Shown piece after piece: positions 16,570 through 25,181 of a stretch of 38,930 bases of DNA (position 1 is its first letter; each line of letters begins with the position of its first letter). Source of the DNA: JAVVPO01 sp036655715 (GTDB lineage Bacteria > Bacillota > Clostridia > Lachnospirales > Cellulosilyticaceae); assembly GCA_036655715.1 (NCBI GenBank), contig JAVVPO010000012.1:1-38930 (forward strand), written 5' to 3'. The notes beneath the pieces are model-generated. The model was not told where the DNA came from. It searched no databases and saw only the letters and a list, made by a program, of their open reading frames with translations. A program made the position numbers and the translations under genes.

Positions 16570-17065
16570 TAATATTTACCTTATAGGTTTTATGGGATGC
16601 GGAAAGACTACTATAGGTCACCAAGTAGCTATTAAAATTCAGAGTGAATTTATAGATTTAGATAGAGAAATAGAAAATCGTGAGAAAGCCTCTATTCCTC
16701 ATCTTTTCAAGATGCAAGGTGAAGATTATTTTAGAGAAGTTGAAAGCCTAGTATTATTACAAACAAAGGAGCGACAAGGGTGTGTGATAGCTACTGGCGG
16801 AGGGACTGTTTCTAGAGAAATCAATAGAGAATTCTTAAAGAGACAAAAGACGATTTATCTTGAATGGGACTTTGATACCCTTTATGAGCGGATTAAAAAT
16901 GATTCTAATAGGCCTAATGTGAAAAGCTATGGGCAACTAGAAGAACTATACGAATCAAGGCTTAGTTTTTATGAAAGCGCGGGCACTTACTGTATAAACT
17001 GTGAAAATAAATCAAGAGATGAAATTGTATTAGAAATTATAAGTGGCTTAGGGGGAGAATTGTGA
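16562..17065 (+). CDS. aroK: Shikimate kinase AroK
   Basis: This enzyme phosphorylates shikimate to shikimate-3-phosphate with ATP. Its 167 residues are the typical size. Walker A is GFMGCGKT (9-16). The shikimate-binding Asp lies in FIDLDREIE (D32/D34). The glycine-rich loop is IATGGGTV. The lid region carries NRP in SNRPNV. The start overlaps the ComFB-like gene by 8 bases, and the end overlaps the aroQ start by 4 bases, so the genes are translated from one message. Confidence 0.92.
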   Translation: MNNNIYLIGFMGCGKTTIGHQVAIKIQSEFIDLDREIENREKASIPHLFKMQGEDYFREVESLVLLQTKERQGCVIATGGGTVSREINREFLKRQKTIYLEWDFDTLYERIKNDSNRPNVKSYGQLEELYESRLSFYESAGTYCINCENKSRDEIVLEIISGLGGEL

Positions 17066-17499
17066 AAATTGCAGTGATTAATGGTCCAAATCTGAATTTC
17101 TTAGGGATTAGAGAACCGGCAGTTTATGGTTATGAAACCTTAAAGGATTTAGAAGAAGGCCTAAAAACTTATAGTCAAAAGAAACAAGATATAGAATTAA
17201 TATTTTTCCAGTCCAATAGTGAAGGAGAACTTATTGATTTCTTACAAAGTTGTTATAATAAGATAGAGGGTATCATCATCAATCCGGGTGCACTCACTCA
17301 CTATAGTTATGCATTAAGCGATGCGATTAAGAGTGTATCTATCCCTACTGTAGAAGTACATATTTCCAATATACATGCTAGAGAAGAGTTTAGAAGACAT
17401 TCTGTCACAGCTATGAATTGCATAGGGATTGTAGGTGGGTTTGGATTTGATGGCTATTATATGGCCTTAGACGGACTCCTAAGACAATTAGATAAATAA
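17062..17499 (+). CDS. aroQ: Type II 3-dehydroquinate dehydratase AroQ
   Basis: This small dodecameric enzyme dehydrates 3-dehydroquinate to 3-dehydroshikimate. It has 145 residues. The signature NGPNLNFLGIREPAVYG spans 7-23, with catalytic R17 and Y22. The catalytic His is H100 in VEVHISNIHARE, followed by FRRHS. NPGALTHYS is the substrate loop. It starts with GTG 17062 behind GGGGGAG and overlaps the aroK stop. With aroE and aroK it completes three consecutive-type steps of the shikimate pathway in one locus. Confidence 0.94.
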   Translation: MKIAVINGPNLNFLGIREPAVYGYETLKDLEEGLKTYSQKKQDIELIFFQSNSEGELIDFLQSCYNKIEGIIINPGALTHYSYALSDAIKSVSIPTVEVHISNIHAREEFRRHSVTAMNCIGIVGGFGFDGYYMALDGLLRQLDK

Positions 17500-17520
17500 A
17501 ATAAGAGAGAAGGTTTCACA

Positions 17521-18603
17521 ATGAATAAGCGGTTAGAACATTTACAAAATAAGTTAGAAGAACTCAAAATAGATGCTATGCTAATAGGTAATGGGGCAAA
17601 TAGACAGTATATAAGTGGTTTTACAGGTTCAAGTGCCATGTTATATATTTCTAAAAAGACAGCTGCAATTATAACAGACTTTAGATATATTGAGCAAGCA
17701 ACGAATCAGTGCAACGGATTTGAAGTGGTGAATCAAGGAACTGATGGTATCATTAAAACAGCAATGATGCTAGTAAAAGCAGATAATGCTAAGTATATTG
17801 GATTTGAAAGTGCTCATACTAATTATAGTACATTCAAACAATTAAGTGAGTATACTGAGTTTACTTTTGTTCCAACTGAAAATATAGTAGAAGCTTTTAG
17901 GCAAATCAAGGACGAGTCAGAGCTTGCTAAATTAAGAAAAGCTGAGAGTATAGGCGATCTTGCTTTTGCTAAAATCATTTCACTCATTCAGTCAGAATAT
18001 AAAAAAGGCTTAACAGAAAATGATGTGGCTTTAGAGCTTGAGCGTACGATGCGACAAAATGGTGCATCTGGCACGTCTTTTAATTCTATTGTAGCAGCAG
18101 GCACTAAATCTTCACTTTGTCATGCCGTACCTGGCAATGAAACTTTACAAGCAGGTGGATTTGTGGTAATGGACTTTGGATGTATCTATGAAGGATACTG
18201 TTCTGATATGACACGTACTATTTTTGTAGGAGAACCTACAGCTAAACATCATGAAATTTATAATGCAGTATTAAAAGCACAACTTGCTGCACTTAAAGCT
18301 ATTAAGCCAGGCATGATGGGTAGAGAAGTTGATAAAGTAGCAAGAGATATTATCACAGAAGCTGGATATGGAGAATACTTTGGCCATGGACTTGGTCACT
18401 CAGCGGGCCTTGAAATTCATGAAAACCCTAGGTTCTCTATGGCGGAAGAGCAAATCATTAGACCAGGAATGGTGGTTACTGTAGAGCCAGGTATTTATGT
18501 GCCAGGCTTTGGCGGGGTACGTATAGAAGATATGATTGTTGTAACAGAAACTGGCATAGAGAACTTTACGAAGTCACCTAAAGAGCTTATAATAGTAGAA
18601 TAA
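17521..18603 (+). CDS. M24-family Xaa-Pro aminopeptidase (YqhT-like)
   Basis: This is a cytoplasmic creatinase-fold metallopeptidase that removes N-terminal residues before proline. It has 360 residues. A creatinase N-domain (about 1-125) precedes the pita-bread catalytic domain. All metal ligands are visible: D218 and D229 in DFGCIYEGYCSDMTRT, H293 in GHGLGHSAG, E322 in VEPGIY and E336 in RIEDM. H201 is a likely substrate-site histidine. It matches the YqhT gene that precedes efp in Bacillus. The pairing with elongation factor P, which helps ribosomes through proline runs, is conserved across Firmicutes. Confidence 0.92.
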   Translation: MNKRLEHLQNKLEELKIDAMLIGNGANRQYISGFTGSSAMLYISKKTAAIITDFRYIEQATNQCNGFEVVNQGTDGIIKTAMMLVKADNAKYIGFESAHTNYSTFKQLSEYTEFTFVPTENIVEAFRQIKDESELAKLRKAESIGDLAFAKIISLIQSEYKKGLTENDVALELERTMRQNGASGTSFNSIVAAGTKSSLCHAVPGNETLQAGGFVVMDFGCIYEGYCSDMTRTIFVGEPTAKHHEIYNAVLKAQLAALKAIKPGMMGREVDKVARDIITEAGYGEYFGHGLGHSAGLEIHENPRFSMAEEQIIRPGMVVTVEPGIYVPGFGGVRIEDMIVVTETGIENFTKSPKELIIVE

Positions 18604-18676
18604 GGTAAAAAATCGTTGAAAAAGTTAAAGATGTAGTTTACACTATACTAGGAAAAACATATTAGGAGGAAATACC

Positions 18677-19234
18677 ATGATTCAAGCAGGTGATTTTAAA
18701 AACGGAGTTACAATTGAGTTCGAGGGTAACTTATACCAAATCATAGAGTTCCAACACGTAAAACCAGGAAAAGGTGCAGCGTTTGTTCGTTGTAAAATTA
18801 GAAATATCAAAACAGGTGGCGTAGTAGAGAGAACTTTCCGTCCATCTGAGAAGATGCCAAAAGCACATATTGACCGTAATGATATGCAATACTTATACAA
18901 TGATGGTGAATTATACCACTTCATGGATGTAAATAGTTATGATCAAATCGCAGTTAATGCTTCTCAAATTGGAGATTCATTAAAATTCGTTAAAGAAAAC
19001 GATATGGTTAAAATTCTTGCACACCAAGGAAATGTATTTGGAATTGAAGCGCCAATCAACGTTGAGCTTGCAATTATCGAAACAGAGCCAGGTATCAAAG
19101 GTGATACAGCTCAAGGAGCGACTAAACCAGCTATCGTAGAATCAGGAGCAAAAGTATTAGTTCCTTTATTTATCGAGCAAGGTGAAGTAATCCGTATTGA
19201 TACACGTACTGGAGAATACATGGGTAGAGCATAA
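18677..19234 (+). CDS. efp: Translation elongation factor P
   Basis: EF-P binds between the P and E sites and relieves stalling at polyproline stretches. The 185 residues are the standard three-barrel length. The loop that enters the peptidyl-transferase centre is VKPGKGAAFVR, with the tip Lys at K32 (unmodified or modified in different lineages). The conserved end GDTAQGATKPAIVESGAKV and the C-terminal IRIDTRTGEYMGRA are present. AGGAGG precedes ATG 18677. Base composition at third positions is less AT-rich than in the pilus genes, as expected for a highly expressed gene. A strong terminator follows. Confidence 0.97.
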   Translation: MIQAGDFKNGVTIEFEGNLYQIIEFQHVKPGKGAAFVRCKIRNIKTGGVVERTFRPSEKMPKAHIDRNDMQYLYNDGELYHFMDVNSYDQIAVNASQIGDSLKFVKENDMVKILAHQGNVFGIEAPINVELAIIETEPGIKGDTAQGATKPAIVESGAKVLVPLFIEQGEVIRIDTRTGEYMGRA

Positions 19235-19247
19235 TACCTATTTAAAG

Positions 19248-19273
19248 AATGTCCCTTAGGGACATTTTTTTTT
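19248..19273 (+). terminator. Intrinsic terminator after efp
   Basis: A perfect 8-base stem AATGTCCC/GGGACATT with loop TTA is followed by an uninterrupted run of T. It lies 14 bases after the efp stop and closes the aro-efp unit before the sporulation operon. Confidence 0.92.
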
Positions 19274-19284
19274 GCCCTTTTTTA

Positions 19285-19313
19285 GTCTATTTAAGGACAT
19301 CCCTACATATATT
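19285..19313 (+). promoter_or_regulatory. Candidate sigma-E promoter of the spoIIIA operon
   Basis: GTCTATTT (19285-19292) and CATATATT (19306-19313), 13 bases apart, resemble the mother-cell sigma-E boxes. The -10 element is one base off CATACANT; the -35 element is a weaker match. The spoIIIA operon is under sigma-E control in B. subtilis, which supports the reading. The site lies 31 bases before the spoIIIAA start. Confidence 0.4.
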
Positions 19314-19344
19314 GAATTAGTGAACGATACAAAGGAGGAGCGCT

Positions 19345-20289
19345 ATGGTCAAAGATAATATTCTAAGTATCTTACCTTCTCACATCAAAAAGATGCTAGA
19401 AGGGGTAAGAGATGAGCAGTTTGAAAAGATGGAAGAAATAAGGCTTAGAATAGGACAACCTTTATTAGTATCAACCAATAATAAAGAGTATGGACTAGAT
19501 TATGGGGGGATATGCGATTTAAAAAGAGGTTATAAAGTGATAGAACAAGATATTAGCAGTGTCTTAAAGTTTGTAAGTGGATTTTCTCTCTATGCGCTAG
19601 AAGATGAAATCAGACAAGGATACATCACTATAGAGGGTGGTCACCGTATAGGGATAACGGGAAAAGCAGTTATAGAAAAAAATAATGTTAAAACTTTAAA
19701 GTATATCAGCGCACTCAATATAAGAATCTCCCATGAGGTGATAGGGTGCAGTGATAAACTTCTTCCCTACTTACTTGAAAAGGGTAGAGTTTGTCATACA
19801 CTCATTGTTTCCCCTCCTAAATGTGGTAAGACAACTGTTTTAAGAGATATTGTCAGAAATTTAAGTGATGGATTCTATGCTTATGGACCATTTACAGTAG
19901 GAATAGTGGACGAACGCTCAGAAATCGCAGGATGCTATATGGGAGTGCCACAAAATGATGTAGGTATGCGTACAGATGTACTAGATGGCTGCCCAAAGGT
20001 AGAAGGCATGCACATGCTACTTCGCTCTATGTCTCCTCATGTTATAGCTGTAGATGAGATTGGAAACAAAGAGGACATGCTGGCTATAGAAGAGGTGCTA
20101 GGCGCAGGTGTATCTATTTTATGCACGGTACATGGTATGGATTTAGATGATTGTTACAAAAAACCTGTTTTAAAGCAGATGATAGACAATGAGTTGTTTG
20201 AGAGAATTGTAGTATTAGGTAATCATCCATCACCAGGAGCGCTCAAGGGGATTTATGATGCAACAAATCAATTCAAGACATTAAGATAG
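19345..20289 (+). CDS. spoIIIAA: Stage III sporulation protein AA (ATPase)
   Basis: This mother-cell ATPase of the SpoIIIA-SpoIIQ channel is related to secretion ATPases of the PilT/GspE class. It has 314 residues. The nucleotide loop is SPPKCGKTT (156-164); the first residue is S where many P-loops have G, a form I know from clostridial homologues. A Walker B region is HVIAVDEIGNKED. EGGHRIGITGKAV is the conserved patch before the ATPase core. AAGGAGGAG precedes ATG 19345. It is the first of eight genes in the canonical order. Confidence 0.95.
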   Translation: MVKDNILSILPSHIKKMLEGVRDEQFEKMEEIRLRIGQPLLVSTNNKEYGLDYGGICDLKRGYKVIEQDISSVLKFVSGFSLYALEDEIRQGYITIEGGHRIGITGKAVIEKNNVKTLKYISALNIRISHEVIGCSDKLLPYLLEKGRVCHTLIVSPPKCGKTTVLRDIVRNLSDGFYAYGPFTVGIVDERSEIAGCYMGVPQNDVGMRTDVLDGCPKVEGMHMLLRSMSPHVIAVDEIGNKEDMLAIEEVLGAGVSILCTVHGMDLDDCYKKPVLKQMIDNELFERIVVLGNHPSPGALKGIYDATNQFKTLR

Positions 20290-20299
20290 GTGGGTACAT

Positions 20300-20815
20300 A
20301 TGAAAATGATAGGGATTGCAATCATATTAATAAGCTGCACAGCAATAGGTTTTTTTATAGATGCATGGCAAAAAGAAAGAGTTAAAGAATTAGAAGAGCT
20401 TATCTATGCCTTTGAAATACTAAAGGGAGAAATAGATTATAGGCTTACACCACTTATAGAAGCTTGTCATATGATTACTCAAATGACGTCTTATAGTATA
20501 GGAAAGTTATTTGATAGTTTTCAGATACATTTAACAGACAGGCAATTAGTTGATGCAAGGGTTATGTGGGATGAGGCTATTAAAGAAAATAAGGAAGCAT
20601 TTCATTTGACAGAAGAAGATTATGCTGTTCTTGGTGAATTTGGAAATATTGTAGGACACCTCGATAAAGAAATGCAAAAAAGAAATATTGAATTACTCTT
20701 AAATAAGCTAACTAAAGTGAAAGAAGACGCAAAAGAAAAATACAATAGGACAAGTAAAATGTATAAGGGGATAGGCATACTAATAGGCGCTTGCATTAGT
20801 ATAGTTTTAATATAA
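20300..20815 (+). CDS. spoIIIAB: Stage III sporulation protein AB
   Basis: This small membrane protein has 171 residues, near the family length. It has an N-terminal membrane helix (about 3-20), a long helical body with the family phrase LIYAFEILKGEIDYRLTPL, and a C-terminal membrane helix ending ILIGACISIVLI. Its fold resembles GspF domains, which supports the likeness of the SpoIIIA channel to pilus and secretion platforms. It follows spoIIIAA by 10 bases. Confidence 0.93.
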   Translation: MKMIGIAIILISCTAIGFFIDAWQKERVKELEELIYAFEILKGEIDYRLTPLIEACHMITQMTSYSIGKLFDSFQIHLTDRQLVDARVMWDEAIKENKEAFHLTEEDYAVLGEFGNIVGHLDKEMQKRNIELLLNKLTKVKEDAKEKYNRTSKMYKGIGILIGACISIVLI

Positions 20816-20828
20816 GGGGGATTTGAAA

Positions 20829-21026
20829 ATGATAGATATGATGCTGATTTTAAAAATAGCAGGGATAGGACTTGTACTATGGGCCATAGAAGAAGTACTT
20901 AGTCAAGCAGGAATTAAAAGTGCTACCAAATATGTAAGTATAGTAGGGACAGTTGTAATACTTTTAATTGTTGTGCAGCAAATTGTGTTGTTTTTTGAAA
21001 CGATACAGACGATGTTTACATTCTAA
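20829..21026 (+). CDS. spoIIIAC: Stage III sporulation protein AC
   Basis: This 65-residue protein has two membrane helices and the usual SpoIIIAC pattern LILKIAGIGLVLWAIEEVLSQAG. I chose ATG 20829 over TTG 20823 because GGGGG at 20816-20820 is 8 bases before it and only 2 before the TTG. It belongs to the channel membrane part together with SpoIIIAD. Confidence 0.92.
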   Translation: MIDMMLILKIAGIGLVLWAIEEVLSQAGIKSATKYVSIVGTVVILLIVVQQIVLFFETIQTMFTF

Positions 21027-21037
21027 GGAGGTAGACT

Positions 21038-21427
21038 ATGAATATACTGCAGATAGTGGCCTTTGGCGTAGGAGCCGCACTACTTATTAAGTGTATAGAA
21101 AAAATAAATGAAAAGGCGATGGCCAATACGGCGATACGTCTTATTGCCATCGTGATGTTGATGGGTGTTGCTTGTACGCAGTTAGATGTTATTTTTACTA
21201 TTATCAGGGAATTGGCTTTCAAAATTAAGATGGAAGGCACGTATCTCATGATTATATTTAAAATAATAGGGATTGCTTATATTGCTGAGTTTGGGTATCA
21301 GCTTTGTAGTGATGCAGGAGAAAAAGGAATAGGGACGCAGATTCAATTTGCGGGTAAGATTATGATTTTTGTCGTCTCATCACCTATTGTCCTTGCACTT
21401 ATAGAATTAATTACACAATTGCTCTAG
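21038..21427 (+). CDS. spoIIIAD: Stage III sporulation protein AD
   Basis: A 129-residue polytopic membrane protein with about four hydrophobic segments. It carries the conserved middle IAYIAEFGYQLCSDAGEKGI, typical of SpoIIIAD, with a QxCxDAGE core. TAAGGAGGT precedes ATG 21038. It is the fourth gene of the operon and a paralogue of SpoIIIAC in fold. Confidence 0.94.
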   Translation: MNILQIVAFGVGAALLIKCIEKINEKAMANTAIRLIAIVMLMGVACTQLDVIFTIIRELAFKIKMEGTYLMIIFKIIGIAYIAEFGYQLCSDAGEKGIGTQIQFAGKIMIFVVSSPIVLALIELITQLL

Positions 21428-21443
21428 ATAATGAGGTGGGGGA

Positions 21444-22613
21444 ATGCAAAAGAAGATTATTTACCTATGGATCATGATTATGATGTGGGGCGGAGTTAGC
21501 CAGGCACTCTATGCATCAGATACGCAGATAGGTGCAAGTGAAGTAATACAAGGTCAATTAAATATGCTAGATTGGAACGAGTTAGAAGCTGTTCAAAGCA
21601 GACTGCAAGAGCAAGTGCCTGGTATGAAAGGATTTAATTTGAAACAAGAAGTATCACAGATCGTCTCTGGGGAAAAGCAATTTTCTTTGCAAGAGATTCT
21701 TGGAATTATTAAAGATATGTTTTTTAGAGAGATTGGGACCTATGTGAATGTGATTGCAAGATTTATCCTGATCGTTATCTTGTGTAATCTCCTAAGTAGG
21801 TTAAGTTCTTCGTTTCAATCCAAAGAGGTCACTAAAGTAGCTTTTTTTGTTTGTTATATGTTAATCATCTATAGTGTGGCACAATCTTTGGTTACAGTAG
21901 TAGATTTGGCTCAGAGTACGGTTAATAACCTTTGTGAGATGATGTTGGTAGCTTTGCCAACCTTACTAGCTTTTATGGCTGTATCTGGCTATATCGCCTC
22001 CTCAGCGGCTTTGGCACCAGTTATCATAGCAGCGCTTAATGTTATTGCTTTTATTATCCAAAAAATCATGCTGCCAAGTGTTGTGGGAATTATTATTTTG
22101 CAAATTGTAAGCAGTATGAGTGAGGAATTTAAGATTGATAAATTAATAGGGCTATTTTATAAAACGGCTAAATGGGTACTAAGAGGGACGCTCATCATTA
22201 GTATAGGGATTATGGGAGCCTACAACGTGGTATTACCTGCCCTAGATGTCACCATGAAAAGAGTAGGAATGACTCTTGGGACAAAATTCATTCCTGTAAT
22301 AGGTGATGCAGTAGGTGGAGCTGTAGAATTTATCATACGATGCTCTGGGCTGATTAAAAATGCTTTTGCACTTGGCATTGTCATATGGATCATTTTAATT
22401 GTGGCACTTCCTCTTATTAAAATTATTACTTATATCTTTTTATACAATATAGCCGCCGCAGCCATAGAGCCTTTAGGAGACAGTAAAATGTCCAAGATTG
22501 CTAGTAATTTAGCCAAAGGCTGTGAGTTTATCATGAGCTGTGTGGGCATGGTAGCCATACTGAGTATTGTCGTTATGGTAATTTGTATGAGTGTAGGGGC
22601 AAATGGCATATAA
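21444..22613 (+). CDS. spoIIIAE: Stage III sporulation protein AE
   Basis: A large polytopic component of the feeding-tube channel, 389 residues. A signal peptide-like start (to about residue 25, ending SQALYASD) is followed by a soluble part and then at least six membrane helices from about 95 to 385. The phrases FMAVSGYIASSAALAP and AAAAIEPLGDSKMSKI are typical of the family. AGGTGGGGG precedes ATG 21444. Confidence 0.94.
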   Translation: MQKKIIYLWIMIMMWGGVSQALYASDTQIGASEVIQGQLNMLDWNELEAVQSRLQEQVPGMKGFNLKQEVSQIVSGEKQFSLQEILGIIKDMFFREIGTYVNVIARFILIVILCNLLSRLSSSFQSKEVTKVAFFVCYMLIIYSVAQSLVTVVDLAQSTVNNLCEMMLVALPTLLAFMAVSGYIASSAALAPVIIAALNVIAFIIQKIMLPSVVGIIILQIVSSMSEEFKIDKLIGLFYKTAKWVLRGTLIISIGIMGAYNVVLPALDVTMKRVGMTLGTKFIPVIGDAVGGAVEFIIRCSGLIKNAFALGIVIWIILIVALPLIKIITYIFLYNIAAAAIEPLGDSKMSKIASNLAKGCEFIMSCVGMVAILSIVVMVICMSVGANGI

Positions 22614-22625
22614 GGGGGGTGTGAG

Positions 22626-23195
22626 ATGAAAGAGTATATGCAAATACTGATATGGACCATGTTGTTTGTCATTATCATTGAAATGATTTTTCCAGCTTCA
22701 GAATTCAAGAAATACCTTAAGCTAATATTAGGATTTATTATTGTTTATACCATTTTCACGCCCATTGTCAAAGGGGGATTTTGGAATGAGGGTAAATATG
22801 ATGAGTATGTCAAATACTATCAAGAACAAGTAGGCGATGAAGGACATATGAATATTAAATTACAAGAGTATGAGGAAGAGTTATTAGGTGTTTACAAGGA
22901 GCAAGAAATAAATAAAATAGCACTTAAATTAAAAAAACAATTAAACCTAGAGGTAGTAGAATCTGATATTACTTTTGATACAGCAGGTTATACGCCTATT
23001 ATACAAGAAATTTATATTGTTGTAGCTGAGGAAGAAAAAGAGCAAAAAATTAGCATTCCTAAAATTAAAATCGGTGAAAAGGATGAAAGTTTGTCCCAAG
23101 ACCCAGACAATTTAAAAAAAGAAATAAAAAATTGTCTTGGAGACTTCTATAATTGGGACAACGTTAATATAAATATTATTGTACAGGATAATTAG
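22626..23195 (+). CDS. spoIIIAF: Stage III sporulation protein AF
   Basis: This 189-residue protein has two N-terminal membrane helices (about 8-25 and 32-48, with FPASEFKKYLKLILGFIIVY between and within them, a family hallmark). A soluble ring-building-motif domain follows (about 95-185). AAGGGGGGTGTG lies before ATG 22626. Gene order supports the call. Confidence 0.92.
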   Translation: MKEYMQILIWTMLFVIIIEMIFPASEFKKYLKLILGFIIVYTIFTPIVKGGFWNEGKYDEYVKYYQEQVGDEGHMNIKLQEYEEELLGVYKEQEINKIALKLKKQLNLEVVESDITFDTAGYTPIIQEIYIVVAEEEKEQKISIPKIKIGEKDESLSQDPDNLKKEIKNCLGDFYNWDNVNINIIVQDN

Positions 23196-23214
23196 ATAAG
23201 GAGGAAGATAAGGT

Positions 23215-23931
23215 ATGGAGGATAAAAAACAGCCAAACTTTAGTGCAAGGGATCAGCTAAGGCATACCAAGGAGGATAGCTCAAAAACTCTTTTTGACCA
23301 AAAACATATGGCAGAAGGTAAAGCAGCTACAGGTTTACAAAAGTTTAATATGCAGTTTTTTTCAGATGGTGAGGGCGATAAGAAATTAACTAAGTTGCAA
23401 AAAAGCATATTAATAGGATTGATAGCAGTAGCTGTTGGGATTATGTTTACATTTATAGGGCCTCAGTTAGATTCTAATAAAGATATAGTTATGACAGAAC
23501 CAGTAGTAGAGGCAAGTAGCGTAGCAAAAGAAGACAAGAGTGGATATGATGCACAAATAGAAAAAAGGCTTGAAGGTATACTAAAGCAAATAGAGGGAGT
23601 AGGGAACGTAGAGGTAATGGTTACATTATCTGAAACAAAGGAAATAGTACTTGCGCAAGAACTTAATCAAACGCAGGAAAAAACAGAAGAAAAAGATAGT
23701 ACCAGCGGTACAAGATCAATAAACAAAGAAAGTACACAAAATAAAGTGGTTATGGCAGACGGAAATAAGCCATATGTCATCAAAGAGGAAATGCCAAAGA
23801 TAAGTGGAGTGCTAGTTGTTGCAGAAGGAGGAGATGATAGTAATATTAAAAATACAATTATACAATCTGTATCATCGCTCCTAGATATTCCAGTACATAA
23901 AATATCAGTGTCTAAAATGGTAAAAAACTAA
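23215..23931 (+). CDS. spoIIIAG: Stage III sporulation protein AG
   Basis: This protein forms the large ring of the channel in the intermembrane space. It has 238 residues: an unusually long, polar, cytoplasmic N-terminal tail (1-60), a membrane helix (about 63-82), and a ring domain with the family phrase LEGILKQIEGVGNVEVMVTL. Its C-terminus reads SGVLVVAEGGDD and then VSSLLDIPVHKISV, as in other SpoIIIAG proteins. AAGGAGGAAG precedes ATG 23215. Confidence 0.94.
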   Translation: MEDKKQPNFSARDQLRHTKEDSSKTLFDQKHMAEGKAATGLQKFNMQFFSDGEGDKKLTKLQKSILIGLIAVAVGIMFTFIGPQLDSNKDIVMTEPVVEASSVAKEDKSGYDAQIEKRLEGILKQIEGVGNVEVMVTLSETKEIVLAQELNQTQEKTEEKDSTSGTRSINKESTQNKVVMADGNKPYVIKEEMPKISGVLVVAEGGDDSNIKNTIIQSVSSLLDIPVHKISVSKMVKN

Positions 23932-23944
23932 GGGGGTAAAAGTA

Positions 23945-24673
23945 ATGTTCGAATTTAGAAGAAACCAAGTTATTGTCACAGTATTAGTATTTATGATAGC
24001 GATTGCAGCTTATTTACAACTCAAAGAGCCAGAGTTAAGCGTGGCGCCACAAATTGTAGATAACTCAGTAGGTACAAATGATGTTGCTGTAAACGAGATA
24101 GAAGAGATGGGAGATATAGACTTTTTTGAGCAATTCTTAACAGATGGGACAGGTGCCATTGAGACACTTGCGCCAGATGTAGATGAGGAAATGATTGAAG
24201 AAAGTAAAGAAGTAGCTGTAAATACTGATCCATTAGCAGAAACACAAGTTGTTATTACAAAACAAAATCCAACTAATTTATTAGATGGTAATCAAGATAA
24301 AAATGTAGAAGTAAGTTATTTCGTAGAAGAAAAAATGCTTAGAGAGCAATCAAGAGCTTCTGAAATTGAAAGACTTACAGAGTGTGTTATCAACGAAAGC
24401 ATAGATGCAGATACAAAAGCAAAAGCTGCAGAGTCTCTTATACTCATCAATGAGCGTATCGAAAAAGAAAGCGGAGCAGAATCTCTTTTAAGAGCAAAAG
24501 GCTTTAAAGATGTTTTTGTAAGAATGGACGAAAAATCTGTAGATGTAGTGATTAATAAATCAGCATTAACAGATGAAGAAGTTGCTCAAATTGAAGAAAT
24601 CGTTCAAAGAAAAACAGGATATAGCGTAGCGCAAATTAAGATACATATGAATACAGAAAGTGCAAATAATTAA
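23945..24673 (+). CDS. spoIIIAH: Stage III sporulation protein AH
   Basis: This bitopic protein forms a ring in the mother-cell membrane and contacts the forespore partner (SpoIIQ, or another partner in Clostridia). It has 242 residues: a membrane helix (about 9-25), an acidic linker (about 30-110) and a YscJ/FliF-like domain with FKDVFVRMDEKSVDVVI and the ending RKTGYSVAQIKIH. The closing gene of the operon is followed by a strong hairpin terminator. Confidence 0.94.
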   Translation: MFEFRRNQVIVTVLVFMIAIAAYLQLKEPELSVAPQIVDNSVGTNDVAVNEIEEMGDIDFFEQFLTDGTGAIETLAPDVDEEMIEESKEVAVNTDPLAETQVVITKQNPTNLLDGNQDKNVEVSYFVEEKMLREQSRASEIERLTECVINESIDADTKAKAAESLILINERIEKESGAESLLRAKGFKDVFVRMDEKSVDVVINKSALTDEEVAQIEEIVQRKTGYSVAQIKIHMNTESANN

Positions 24674-24678
24674 TAATA

Positions 24679-24713
24679 AGTAGCTAAAGTAATTTACTTT
24701 AGCTACTCTTTTT
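24679..24713 (+). terminator. Intrinsic terminator of the spoIIIA operon
   Basis: A perfect 13-base stem AGTAGCTAAAGTA/TACTTTAGCTACT with loop ATT is followed by CTTTTT. It lies 6 bases after the spoIIIAH stop. Confidence 0.93.
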
Positions 24714-24723
24714 CATAAATCGA

Positions 24724-24753
24724 TTTACAAGACCTATACAAATTGTATATAAT
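24724..24753 (+). promoter_or_regulatory. Sigma-A promoter upstream of the Asp23-nusB genes
   Basis: TTTACA (24724-24729) and TATAAT (24748-24753) are separated by 18 bases, and the promoter follows the spoIIIA terminator directly. It is 34 bases before the GTG start of the next gene and should drive the housekeeping block. Confidence 0.7.
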
Positions 24754-24786
24754 AAGAAAAAAGAGTTAATAACAGGAGGCGTTACT

Positions 24787-25176
24787 GTGGAAGAAAATAA
24801 AGTAATAAATGTAAATTTAGAAGAAGAAATAGGTCAAGTACAAATTGCAGATGATGTTATAGCAGTAATAGCTGAAATAGCAGCTTTAGAAGTAGAAGGC
24901 ATAGCAGGCATTGGAAACAACAAGCAAGACCTAGTTCACACCATTAGAGGTAAAAAAGCTTCAAAGGGTATTAAAGTTGAAGTAGGTGTAGGTGAAGTCT
25001 ATATAGACGTTGTGGCAACTACAAAATATGGTGTTAAAATACAAGATGTTTGTTTGAAAGTACAGGAAAAAGTAAAAAATTCTATTGAAACTATGACAGG
25101 TCTTAGTGTAAAATCCGTAGATGTACATGTTATAGGCGTTTGTTTTGAAAAAGATAAGCAAGTAGAAGAATACTAG
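24787..25176 (+). CDS. yqhY: Asp23/Gls24 family protein (YqhY-like)
   Basis: This 129-residue protein of the Asp23/DUF322 family contains IADDVIAVIAEIAALEVEGI near its start and ends with VKSVDVHVIGVCFE. In B. subtilis the relative YqhY lies in the accBC operon and influences acetyl-CoA carboxylase. Here accBC is absent from the window, though the yqhY-nusB adjacency is kept. It starts with GTG 24787 after AGGAGGCG. A hairpin lies between it and nusB. Confidence 0.9.
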   Translation: MEENKVINVNLEEEIGQVQIADDVIAVIAEIAALEVEGIAGIGNNKQDLVHTIRGKKASKGIKVEVGVGEVYIDVVATTKYGVKIQDVCLKVQEKVKNSIETMTGLSVKSVDVHVIGVCFEKDKQVEEY

Positions 25177-25181
25177 ATTTC

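Noticed and set aside
18616..18649. Promoter before efp from TTGAAA and TATACT
   Set aside because: The spacing is 22 bases, too long for a normal sigma-A promoter, and there is no extended -10 element.
19810..19836. Loss of the P-loop in SpoIIIAA because Ser replaces the first Gly
   Set aside because: SPPxCGKTT is a form I know from clostridial SpoIIIAA proteins, and the GKT core is intact.
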